From Acidobacteriaceae bacterium (GTDB lineage: Bacteria; Acidobacteriota; Terriglobia; Terriglobales; Acidobacteriaceae), in assembly GCA_021323655.1 (NCBI GenBank), contig JAJPKO010000050.1, positions 1 to 64,000 of the forward strand: a DNA stretch of 64,000 bases, given 5' to 3'. Below the pieces are notes generated by a model, which worked only from the letters and a program-made list of their open reading frames with translations, was not told the origin of the DNA and did not search any database. A program made the translations under genes and the position numbers. The stretch's first letter is position 1, and every line of letters begins with the position of its first letter. Shown here one piece after another: positions 51,698 to 59,037 of the stretch.

Positions 51698-51994
51698 CTA
51701 CAGTAACTCATCTATTTTCAGCAACCATTGTTTAAGATCCATATTCCATGCGGCGGGAAGCACCCCTGGCTCAAAAAGCCGGACAAATGCCTGCTGCAGA
51801 TCTGGGCCATCGTACAGCCTCAAAAACCGGCGAATGTCAGATCGGGTACCCACGACATCTTCGGCAGGTGCGCCTTTCTTAAACGAAGAGACGATTTCTT
51901 CGAGCGAATTTCCCTCGATGTCGTAATCCTGATGAAACCACCCGCCAACGAGGTTAAATAGATATGGGAATTGTTCAGTGTAGGGTGCACTCAT
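51698..51994 (-). CDS. CdiI_2-type immunity protein, copy 1
   Basis: A 98-residue protein beginning MSAPYTEQFPYLFNLV, with VGGWFHQDYDIEGNSLEEIV, AFVRLFEP and KQWLLKIDELL, the CdiI_2 pattern. Its ribosome-binding site (TGAGGA) overlaps the toxin stop codon, and the ATG is 10 bases after the toxin gene, so toxin and cognate immunity are tightly coupled. Expected to bind and neutralise the RNase A-like domain of the upstream gene in the cytosol. Confidence 0.8.
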   Translation of the reverse strand: MSAPYTEQFPYLFNLVGGWFHQDYDIEGNSLEEIVSSFKKGAPAEDVVGTRSDIRRFLRLYDGPDLQQAFVRLFEPGVLPAAWNMDLKQWLLKIDELL

Positions 51995-52004
51995 AAAATT
52001 GTCC

Positions 52005-52865
52005 TCAGAGCTGGGGATAAGCGGTCAAAATAAAATAAACTTTTCCTGCTATATTGGTTTGCCTAAGAACAATCCGTACCTTGCTCATTTGCATCATTAC
52101 CCCCGAATCTCGTACAACGCCATAACCTACAGGACCAGAAGCTGAGTAACTAAAAGCAAATTTATTCTGCCCTCCGCTGTAAGCCCATGTGCGGATGCTT
52201 GCATCATTCGCGCGGAGTGCTTCCGAAATGACTTCTTCGGCTTCATGGATCGTAGTAAAGGAAGTGGCCGCTGGAATTCCGGGCTCGGCAGCTAGTCTGG
52301 CGCGTAGCTCGGCCTCTGTTTTTCCTATGTGCCTTTCAATCGTGTGCCCGCCTGCGGCTTCCTCTTCGGCGAGGTCCACGCCTGGCTTGGCACCTGCATC
52401 CTTCAGTACGATACGGCCAGTTCGAACTGCGGCGATTCGTTCAGCGGCAACAAGCGTAGCGGCGAATAGCGGCACAGCCGTATCCACCACTTGTCCAACA
52501 AGCTCAGCCTGTGATGCACTCGCTCCAAAATCCCTTGCCAGAGAAGTGGCAGCCTGAGAGGTAAGGGTCTTTTCCGGCTCGCCGCTCCAAAGCTGGCGAA
52601 AACCGGTTGAGACGGTATCACTTCCATGCACCATGAGAATTCCCCCGCCAGCCTTGGTCAGCATAGTCGGTTCAGGGGTCAGGAGAAGCGCCGAGGCACC
52701 GGCAAGCTCCAGAGCACCGCACAGCAGCTCCATCCCACCCCATATCCGGTTCATAGCAATCTCGGCAGGACTCAATTGTGCATGCGTCAGGACAGCTTCA
52801 AGTTGTACAGGAGACAAAATGAGTCTCAATCCCTCTTCGGTGTCCATAACCCAATATCTAACCAT
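52005..52865 (-). CDS. polymorphic toxin with C-terminal RNase A-like (CdiA-CT) domain
   Basis: A 286-residue protein. Residues 160-286 match the bacterial RNase A-like toxin domain (RNAse_A_bac): DLAEEEAAGGHTIERHIGK (His174, His179), AATSFTTIHEAEEVISEAL, FAFSYSASGPVGYGVVRDSG, VRIVLRQT, and the end YFILTAYPQL (Thr281, Tyr283). In the Yersinia CdiA toxin of this family a His near the domain start and a Thr/Tyr pair near the end form the active site. The N-terminal 150 residues carry two hydrophobic Gly/Ala-rich segments (about 42-62 and 72-86) and an LSPVQLEAVL start. They resemble pretoxin or translocation regions but match no delivery domain I know. No signal peptide. Met7 is an alternative start. 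The order toxin-immunity-immunity on one strand supports the call. Confidence 0.82.
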   Translation of the reverse strand: MVRYWVMDTEEGLRLILSPVQLEAVLTHAQLSPAEIAMNRIWGGMELLCGALELAGASALLLTPEPTMLTKAGGGILMVHGSDTVSTGFRQLWSGEPEKTLTSQAATSLARDFGASASQAELVGQVVDTAVPLFAATLVAAERIAAVRTGRIVLKDAGAKPGVDLAEEEAAGGHTIERHIGKTEAELRARLAAEPGIPAATSFTTIHEAEEVISEALRANDASIRTWAYSGGQNKFAFSYSASGPVGYGVVRDSGVMMQMSKVRIVLRQTNIAGKVYFILTAYPQL

Positions 52866-53022
52866 TCTTTCGGAAAATGTGCAGATTCCGGCGGTTTTTT
52901 TATGGGAGGCCCGAGCTTATAGCGCGGATTTTAATGGGGTTGTAAGTCATTGATTCTACAATCCATGAATCCAACCCTGCTGTTTTTGTATCTAAACCGT
53001 ATTCCGCTCGTTTGCTGCCCTT

Positions 53023-54573
53023 ATGCCCGAAAAAGAGGTCAATCCCTGGCTCATCGCCGTCTCGGTCATGCTGGCCACCTTCATGGAGGTGCTGGACACA
53101 GCCATTGCTTCGGTTGCGCTGCCCTATATTGCGGGTTCTCTTTCGGCCTCGACCGATGAAGCCACCTGGGTCCTGACCAGCTATCTGGTGGCCAACGCAG
53201 TGATTCTTCCTGCGAGCCACTGGTTTTCTCTTCGCTTTGGGCGCAGGCGCTTCCTTATCATCTGCGTGGTCATTTTCACGATTGCGTCGTTTTTCTGCGG
53301 GGCGGCACCTTCGCTGGGCTTCATTCTGATTGCCCGCGTGGTACAAGGCGCAGGTGGAGGCGCATTGCAGCCCCTGTCGCAGGCCATCCTGCTTGAGAGC
53401 TTTCCCCCGAGGAAACGGGCGGCGGCGATGGCGGTCTTCGCCTTCGGAGTGGTGGTTGCACCTATTCTTGGCCCGACGCTGGGCGGCTGGCTGACGGACA
53501 CGTATAGCTGGCGTTATGCCTTTTACATCAATATCCCGGTGGGGGCGCTGGCCATTTACATGATCAGCCGTTTTGTCCACGATCCGCCTTACATCAAGAA
53601 CGCGAAGGCCAGCCCGTTTGACAACCTTGGCTTTGGTCTTCTGGCGGTATGGACCGGCTGCCTTCAGGTGGTCCTGGACAAGGGGCAGGAAGACGACTGG
53701 TTTGGCGCTGTCTGGATCCGCTGGGCTGTGCTTGCCCTGGTGGCCGCCTTTGTCTGGTTTGTGATTCATTCGTGGCGCAAAAAAGATGCGCTGGTCAACC
53801 TGCGCACGCTGAAGGACTGGAACTTCGCCATTGGCTGCTCGCTGATGCTGCTGCTGGGCCTGAGCGTCTACTCCACCATTACCATGCTGCCGCTCTTTTA
53901 TCAGGAAGTGCTGGGCTATACCGCCTTTGCGGCCGGATTGGTGGTCGGGCCGCGCGGATTTGGCGCAATCGCCGCGATGCCGATTGTGGGCACGCTGGGC
54001 AGCCGGATTGATGCTCGCTATCTGCTTACCTTTGGCTTTGGGGTTTTCGGGGTCACGTCGCTGATCTTCGGCACGGTGACGCCGGACACCAGTCCCACCA
54101 CGCTGCTCTGGCCCATTATCATCACGGGCTTCGCCATGAGCTTTGTTTTTGTGCCCATCACCACGCAGGCCTACGCCACGCTCAAGAACGAGCAGATTGG
54201 CAACGCCAGCGGCATCTTCAACCTGGTGCGGAACATTGGCGGCTCCATTGGCATTTCACTCGCGCAGACCATGCTGACCCGGCGTGCCGACCTTCATCAG
54301 CACGATCTTGCTGGCGCGATCTCCCGTTCGAGCTACTGGCTCCAGCAGAATATCAACGGACTCACCAGTTACCTCAGCCATCGGACCAATCCGGCGAATG
54401 CGGCTGCGGCCAGCCAGATGCAGCTGTACCAGCAGCTGGGACACCAGTCCAAGCTCTGGGCCTTTGTGGATGTCTTCCGCTATATTGCTCTCACCTGCTT
54501 TGGCTGCACGGCCCTGGTCTGGATGTTCAGGAAGGTACGCCCGGGACGCAAGCCTCCTGTGGGCGCTCATTAA
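53023..54573 (+). CDS. DHA2-family MFS multidrug efflux protein (EmrB/QacA-like)
   Basis: A 516-residue proton antiporter with 14 predicted TM segments. Motif D1-like FMEVLDTAIASVALPYIAGSL, motif A RFGRRRFLI, motif B IARVVQGAGGGALQPL, motif C GPTLGGWLTDTYSWRYAFYINIPVG. All fit EmrB. It normally works with an EmrA adaptor and TolC, neither of which is in the window, so export may be to the periplasm only or the partners may be elsewhere. Starts 157 bases after the divergent toxin gene. Confidence 0.92.
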   Translation: MPEKEVNPWLIAVSVMLATFMEVLDTAIASVALPYIAGSLSASTDEATWVLTSYLVANAVILPASHWFSLRFGRRRFLIICVVIFTIASFFCGAAPSLGFILIARVVQGAGGGALQPLSQAILLESFPPRKRAAAMAVFAFGVVVAPILGPTLGGWLTDTYSWRYAFYINIPVGALAIYMISRFVHDPPYIKNAKASPFDNLGFGLLAVWTGCLQVVLDKGQEDDWFGAVWIRWAVLALVAAFVWFVIHSWRKKDALVNLRTLKDWNFAIGCSLMLLLGLSVYSTITMLPLFYQEVLGYTAFAAGLVVGPRGFGAIAAMPIVGTLGSRIDARYLLTFGFGVFGVTSLIFGTVTPDTSPTTLLWPIIITGFAMSFVFVPITTQAYATLKNEQIGNASGIFNLVRNIGGSIGISLAQTMLTRRADLHQHDLAGAISRSSYWLQQNINGLTSYLSHRTNPANAAAASQMQLYQQLGHQSKLWAFVDVFRYIALTCFGCTALVWMFRKVRPGRKPPVGAH

Positions 54574-54584
54574 AGACTGTCATT

Positions 54585-54671
54585 TGGTGCCGAAGAAGGG
54601 ACTCGAACCCCCACACCCTTGCGGGTACATGGACCTGAACCATGCGCGTCTGCCAATTCCGCCACTTCGGC
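54585..54671 (-). tRNA. tRNA-Leu(CAG)
   Basis: An 87-base class II tRNA on the minus strand. Acceptor GCCGAAG pairs with CTTCGGC; discriminator A and CCA are encoded (54585-54588 on the plus strand complement). The anticodon stem CATGG/CCATG encloses TTCAGGT, giving anticodon CAG. The long variable arm (TACCCGCAAGGGTGT) and T-arm GGGGGTTCGAGTCCCTT are typical of tRNA-Leu. Confidence 0.95.
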
Positions 54672-54781
54672 AAAAGGAAGGGAGTAAAGCAGTAATACTT
54701 AGATTACGAAGTGAGCGAAGATGTGTCAAACGGCCGACCCGGCTGTATCATCACACCCATAGAGGAACTATCGAGGAACTG

Positions 54782-55030
54782 ATGCCGAGGCCCACTGGAC
54801 TTCCACCGATTCCAACCGAACAGGCGATCCACCTTCGCCGCATGCTGCACGACCTGAGCAATGCGCTGGAGGTCATTCTGCAAACAAGTTATCTGCTTGG
54901 CACGGTGCAGCTTGAGGACCCGGCGAAGCAGTGGTACCAGATGCTGGACCAGGGCGTGAAACAGGCCACTCATCTGAACCGGGAGTTACGCGAATATGTC
55001 CGCGCGCAGAGTGAGGATGCAGCTGCGTGA
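54782..55030 (+). CDS. small DHp-like (histidine-kinase dimerisation-like) protein
   Basis: An 82-residue protein from the ATG at 54782, with GAGGAA just upstream. Helix 1 reads RRMLHDLSNALEVILQTSYLLG, which resembles the H-box of some kinases (H-D-L-x-N, His23). It is followed by a second amphipathic helix QWYQMLDQGVKQATHLNRELREY, the helical hairpin expected of a DHp domain. No ATP-binding domain exists. It could be a stand-alone dimerisation or phosphotransfer module or simply a helical hairpin. No partner genes. Confidence 0.5.
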   Translation: MPRPTGLPPIPTEQAIHLRRMLHDLSNALEVILQTSYLLGTVQLEDPAKQWYQMLDQGVKQATHLNRELREYVRAQSEDAAA

Positions 55031-55074
55031 ACGGGGAGCGTCCCAGGCCCTGGAGAGGCCCGGGACGGTTTGCA

Positions 55075-55503
55075 CTACACGAGTTTTGCGTCGAGTGTGA
55101 TTTCCGTGTTCCCTTTGAAGAGGCGGGAGATCGGGCAGCCGTTTTTGGCATTCTGCGCAGCCGTATCGAAGGCCGACTCGCTGGCCCCCGGCACCCTGGC
55201 GCGCGTGGACAGGTGGATCGCGGTCACGGTAAAGCCGGCATCGGTCTTCTCAAACCTGACAGAGGCCGTGGTCTCCAGTGACTCAGGGGTGAGATTGGCA
55301 TTGCCAAGCTGTGCGCTGAGCGCCATGGTGAAGCACCCGGCATGGGCGGCGGCGATCAGTTCCTCTGGATTGGTGCCCACTCCGTTCTCAAACCGCGTGG
55401 TAAAGGAATACTGAGTCTCTTTTAAAACACCGCTTTGGGTTGAAATTACGCCTTTGCCGTCTTTGAGGCTGCCTTTCCAGACAGCGTTCGCTGTACGCTC
55501 CAT
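55075..55503 (-). CDS. OsmC/Ohr-family thiol peroxidase
   Basis: A 142-residue OsmC-type enzyme that reduces organic hydroperoxides. Catalytic Cys57 is in HAGCFTMALS and Cys123 in NGCPISRLF; the start ERTANAVWKGSLKDGKG and NPEELIAAAHAG are family marks of the OsmC subgroup. A perfect AAAGGAG lies 6 bases before the ATG. Stand-alone gene. Confidence 0.93.
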   Translation of the reverse strand: MERTANAVWKGSLKDGKGVISTQSGVLKETQYSFTTRFENGVGTNPEELIAAAHAGCFTMALSAQLGNANLTPESLETTASVRFEKTDAGFTVTAIHLSTRARVPGASESAFDTAAQNAKNGCPISRLFKGNTEITLDAKLV

Positions 55504-55650
55504 AACTGCTCCTTTGTATTCGAGGATCTGGTGTGCGCTATGCGCGGGTCTGCGACCTTGAGGATATCAATGCCGCTCACTCTGCGTCGAATGCTGGTTT
55601 AGATGCGGCACACTACCGCTGGAGTAAATTTTTCGTTTAATCTTGGCGTG

Positions 55651-55830
55651 ATGTATCTGCAACAGCCAACCGAGGCACATGGCCCGGAACCGAAGCCTGA
55701 GCAGGAGCTGCCAGCTCAGCAGCACCATTCTGTCTATTGCCCGAATTGCTCCTCGCAGCTTTCCGGACATCGCTGCAAGCTTATCTGTAACCGCTGCGGT
55801 TATTATCTGAGCTGCGCCGATTATTACTGA
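55651..55830 (+). CDS. small zinc-ribbon protein
   Basis: A 59-residue protein from the ATG at 55651 (an in-frame ATG at 55603 would add 16 residues). An acidic, Gln/Pro-rich head is followed by YCPNCSSQL, HRCKLICNRCGYYLSC: two CxxC knuckles plus extra Cys, then ADYY. Such proteins recur in Acidobacteriota; function unknown. It ends 3 bases before the PLP enzyme gene and is probably co-transcribed with it. Confidence 0.75.
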   Translation: MYLQQPTEAHGPEPKPEQELPAQQHHSVYCPNCSSQLSGHRCKLICNRCGYYLSCADYY

Positions 55831-55833
55831 GAC

Positions 55834-56946
55834 ATGCCATCACCGAACGCCGGACTTATCGGAAAACAAGGCAGCCTGCGCGAGATCATGACTCCTGCGC
55901 TTGTTCTGGACCTGGATGCCTTTGAGCGCAATGTGCGCCGCTATCAACAGATTGTGGATCTCCATAAATTGCAGGCCCGGCCCCATGCCAAAAGCCACAA
56001 ATGCGCCGAAATTGCGCGCCGCCAGATGGCGGCAGGGGCTGTTGGCATCTGCACGGCCACGCTGCATGAAGCAGAGGCGCTTGCTGCCCGGGGGACCAGC
56101 AACATCCTGATCACGTCGCCGATCGTCGGCCAGGGAAAGCAAGACCGTCTGCTGGCCCTGCTGGAGCAAGGCATTACCCTCACCATCGTGGCGGACCATC
56201 CGGAGCAGATACCGTCCTCTGCATCGGAACACACCCTTCATGTGCTGGTAGACGTGGATCTGGGAATGGGCCGCACGGGAACGCGTGATGCGGAGTCGGC
56301 ACTCCGTCTGGTGGACACCATCAGCAACACGCGCGGACTGTCCTGGCAAGGTCTTCAGGCATACTCCGGGCAGGTGCAGCATATTGCTGATTTGAACGAG
56401 CGGTCGAAAGTGTATACGGACCAGCTTCGTTCCCTTGCTGACCTGATTATGGCGCTCGACAAGCGGGGCCTGAAACCGGCGACCGTCAGCGGCGGAGGAA
56501 CTGGAACACTCGCCATAGACTGCCGCGAAGGTATTCTTACCGAACACCAGGCAGGCAGCTACATTTTCATGGATGTTGAATACAACGCGGTGGCGCTGGG
56601 CGTGCAGGCAGCGTTTGAAACGTCTTTGTTCGTCTACAGCACCGTGATCAGCTCCAACGTTCCAGGGCAGGCCACTTTGGACGCGGGCCTGAAAAGCTTT
56701 GCGACGGACGGGCCCCTACCGCGTATTCGTGACGGAGCGCCTTCTGGAACGACGTACGCCTTCTTTGGAGATGAGCACGGGCGGCTTGCTTTTCCTGATG
56801 CAGACCACCGCCTGCCCCCTGGCAGTCTGGTTGCGCTGGAAACACCGCATTGCGATCCAACGGTGAACCTGCACGACTATCTGCACATTGCTCAGAATGG
56901 GGCCCTCGTGGACATCTGGAAGATTGACGCGCGCGGCTCCTGCTGA
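55834..56946 (+). CDS. DSD1-family PLP-dependent enzyme (D-threonine aldolase/D-serine dehydratase-like)
   Basis: A 370-residue fold-type III (alanine-racemase-like) enzyme. The PLP lysine is in RPHAKSHKCAEI (Lys53, the HxKxHK motif). VDVDLGMGRTGT, QAYSGQVQH, VSGGGTGT (phosphate-binding Gly loop) and DVEYNA follow. The C-terminal beta domain ends with the metal site ETPHCDPTVNLHDYLH (His and Cys ligands). Family members cleave or dehydrate D-beta-hydroxy amino acids; which one here is not predictable. Coupled to the preceding zinc-ribbon gene. Confidence 0.9.
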   Translation: MPSPNAGLIGKQGSLREIMTPALVLDLDAFERNVRRYQQIVDLHKLQARPHAKSHKCAEIARRQMAAGAVGICTATLHEAEALAARGTSNILITSPIVGQGKQDRLLALLEQGITLTIVADHPEQIPSSASEHTLHVLVDVDLGMGRTGTRDAESALRLVDTISNTRGLSWQGLQAYSGQVQHIADLNERSKVYTDQLRSLADLIMALDKRGLKPATVSGGGTGTLAIDCREGILTEHQAGSYIFMDVEYNAVALGVQAAFETSLFVYSTVISSNVPGQATLDAGLKSFATDGPLPRIRDGAPSGTTYAFFGDEHGRLAFPDADHRLPPGSLVALETPHCDPTVNLHDYLHIAQNGALVDIWKIDARGSC

Positions 56947-57025
56947 TCAGGATGGAACGCCGTCTATTTCCTGACTTGCTAAGAAAGGCATTCGCTGGCC
57001 TATACTTTTCAGGACGGCAGTAGCT

Positions 57026-57508
57026 ATGCAACAACGCGCCTCGCGCAAGAAAGAAACGGTCACGACAGTCATTCCCGACAAGCTGTACTTTCGCATCGGC
57101 GAAGTAGCAAAGCTGTGCCGCGTAGAAGCCTATGTGCTGCGCTTCTGGGAATCGGAGTTTCCGCAACTGAAGCCCAACAAGAGTGGGACCGGTCAGCGCC
57201 TGTACCGCAAGCGCGATGTGGAACTTGCGCTGCGCATCAAACGGCTTCTGCATGAGCAAGGCTACACGATTGCCGGAGCGCGTTCTGTTCTGCAGTCAGA
57301 ATTGCGAGAGGGAAAAAAACAGGAACATCAGCCGGAGCTGCCGCTCAGCAAACAGGCCGGTCAGAGCCAGGCGCAACTGCAACGGCTTCGAACGGAGCTC
57401 AAGGAGCTGCTGGGAATCCTCTCTTCAGATGCTCCGGCTGTTCCTCGCCCTCAACCCAGGCCCAGGAAAGTGCATACGCGCAACGCGCCGAATTTATTCG
57501 GGGAATAG
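57026..57508 (+). CDS. MerR-family transcriptional regulator
   Basis: A 160-residue DNA-binding protein. Winged-HTH residues about 20-95: [63 protein letters not shown]. The C-terminal part has a helix ([12 protein letters not shown]) and a basic Pro-rich tail, with no Cys for metal sensing. It resembles the MerR/HspR-like regulators found beside ihfA or pheST in many bacteria. Target genes unknown. Confidence 0.9.
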   Translation: MQQRASRKKETVTTVIPDKLYFRIGEVAKLCRVEAYVLRFWESEFPQLKPNKSGTGQRLYRKRDVELALRIKRLLHEQGYTIAGARSVLQSELREGKKQEHQPELPLSKQAGQSQAQLQRLRTELKELLGILSSDAPAVPRPQPRPRKVHTRNAPNLFGE

Positions 57509-57513
57509 ACCTG

Positions 57514-57783
57514 TCATCCGCGCGCATGCGCTGGGACTTCCGGCTCGATTTTTCCAGCAGACATAAACCGCTCGACCGCCTGCATCACGCAGCCCTGTCC
57601 GCAGAGATGGTACATCTCCGGATTACGGCTTTCTGCCATGTTCCAGGGCAGCAGCGTAAACCGTTGATCGGGCTGGCCTTCTTCAAAGCAAGGGACATTT
57701 CCGAGGACAGCCATCCACCAATGGTTTGCACCGCCTTTTTTCTTGCCACAGATGTCGCATGTAAAAGAAACATCCCAGACCAT
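57514..57783 (-). CDS. small Cys-rich protein of unknown function
   Basis: An 89-residue protein with a CDICGKKKGGANHWW knuckle near the start and HLCGQGCVMQAVERFM near the end, so two Cys pairs could bind one zinc. The middle FTLLPWNMAESRNPEMY is polar. I recall related acidobacterial proteins of this shape, with no known role. It converges on the MerR gene with a 5-base gap. Confidence 0.65.
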   Translation of the reverse strand: MVWDVSFTCDICGKKKGGANHWWMAVLGNVPCFEEGQPDQRFTLLPWNMAESRNPEMYHLCGQGCVMQAVERFMSAGKIEPEVPAHARG

Positions 57784-57893
57784 GTGAGTCGGCCTCCGGA
57801 AAACTGGCGTAGGAATACAGTACCCCAGATGTATCTGAATTTCCTGAAAATTTATGGCAAAAATAGGAAAAACTTCTCAATTCTGCAGGGGGA

Positions 57894-58136
57894 TTGACTT
57901 TGACTGACCGGGCGCGCATCGTACAAACAGGTCCATCTGTGCAGTGCCCTGAATGCAATTCGCCGCACCTGCGGCTATCGAAATTCCGCTCGACGGATGC
58001 AGCGCACCTGCTGGCGTTTCGCTATCCGCTTCGCTGCCGGGAATGCCGCGCACGTTTTTTTGTGATGCTGCCCCGGGCCGTTAAGCTTGCCAGGAGGCAC
58101 AAGCATAAGCCGGAGCAGCACATGAGTGTTTCCTGA
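57894..58136 (+). CDS. small double-CxxC zinc-ribbon protein
   Basis: An 80-residue protein starting at a TTG (57894, or the next TTG at 57900) after an AGGGGG run. CPECNSPHLRLSKFRS and YPLRCRECRARFFVML give a classic C-x2-C/C-x2-C ribbon around a short helix. The tail is basic (KLARRHKHKPEQH). It resembles a widespread acidobacterial small-protein type; function unknown. It ends 1 base before the convergent CADD gene stop. Confidence 0.65.
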   Translation: MTLTDRARIVQTGPSVQCPECNSPHLRLSKFRSTDAAHLLAFRYPLRCRECRARFFVMLPRAVKLARRHKHKPEQHMSVS

Positions 58137-58137
58137 A

Positions 58138-58836
58138 TCAGCGCCGTGCCTGCCTGCCGCGCTCCACACCATCCAGCGCGAACCACAGAGATGCAGCAGT
58201 CTGCTCCACTGCATTCAATGCTTCCTGTTCGGCTTCCGGATTCCTGTTAAGCTCCCCGGCGATCAGCTCGCGCCACACGTTGGCATGGTGGACGTCTGCT
58301 GTCTGGTGCAAGGTGAAATATCGCGTCGTGGCCTTGTCCGCGCCATAGTGGTCCGTGAGGCCGCAGGCCTTCTCTTTGGCAATGGCCGGGACGCGCGATT
58401 CATATGCGTAAAAAGCGGCCAGCGCGGCCACCGGAGAACCCCTGCGCGCAACTTGGCGGAACCCTTCCATCAGGGCCCCAGTTTCCGGCTGAAGAGTCCG
58501 GGCTTTCACATCAGATGCCTCGGCGCCCATGCCCTTCGCGAAGTCCATCCACAGGTCGCTGTGGGCGCGGCCATCGGGCGAGGTAACGCCTTCCTCGTTG
58601 GCAAGATTGCTGGCCACCATGCGGCGCAGCGGGCCGTCTTCCAAACGCGCATGCAGAGCGCCAAGATAAGACGGAAACGCCGAAACATGGTGCCAGTATT
58701 CGGCGGCGTATTCGCGCAGGTCTTCGCGCGTCAGCTCGCCTGCTGTCCAGGCGGTGTAAAAGGGATGCTTCAGCAGGTTGTAGCGCTCGATGCGCTCTTC
58801 GGCCTGCGCAAAAAATCTGGTCGCGATGGTTTCCAC
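58138..58836 (-). CDS. CADD-family folate-metabolism protein (TenA/PqqC-like di-iron fold)
   Basis: A 232-residue helical protein. I start it at GTG 58836 because an AGGAGG (58843-58848) stands 6 bases upstream; a TTG at 58851 overlaps that box. Metal-site residues follow the CADD pattern: SNLANEEGV, the H of AHSDLW, FYAYESRVPAI, and YFTLHQTADVHHANVW. The chlamydial CADD protein makes para-aminobenzoate for folate; the same role is inferred. No other folate genes are adjacent. Also similar to TenA/PqqC, but the E-H-E-H-D-H order favours CADD. Confidence 0.85.
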   Translation of the reverse strand: METIATRFFAQAEERIERYNLLKHPFYTAWTAGELTREDLREYAAEYWHHVSAFPSYLGALHARLEDGPLRRMVASNLANEEGVTSPDGRAHSDLWMDFAKGMGAEASDVKARTLQPETGALMEGFRQVARRGSPVAALAAFYAYESRVPAIAKEKACGLTDHYGADKATTRYFTLHQTADVHHANVWRELIAGELNRNPEAEQEALNAVEQTAASLWFALDGVERGRQARR

Positions 58837-59037
58837 GGGCAGCCTCCTCAAAGGTGAGTTGTGGTTGTTTTTAAAGTTTCCCGGCAGCGGTATCCAAATA
58901 GGAAAACAGGTCCTACAATGAACTCGCAGCGGGCCGCCGGGTGTTCCGAATGTACTCCTCCTACGGGATGTAGACTGCGGTCGCCATGGGTCCCTTGCCT
59001 CTTGCGCTGATTCTACACGGCCACTTCGGAACCAGCT

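Noticed and set aside
54585-54671. tRNA-Leu as an attachment site for the toxin island
   Set aside because: No integrase gene and no repeat of the tRNA 3' end was found near 50.9-53.0 kb.
58852-59037. possible SRP RNA or other small RNA
   Set aside because: The GGTCAGGTCCGGAAGGAAGC core is absent and no clear fold was found; I see no feature in this 186-base gap.
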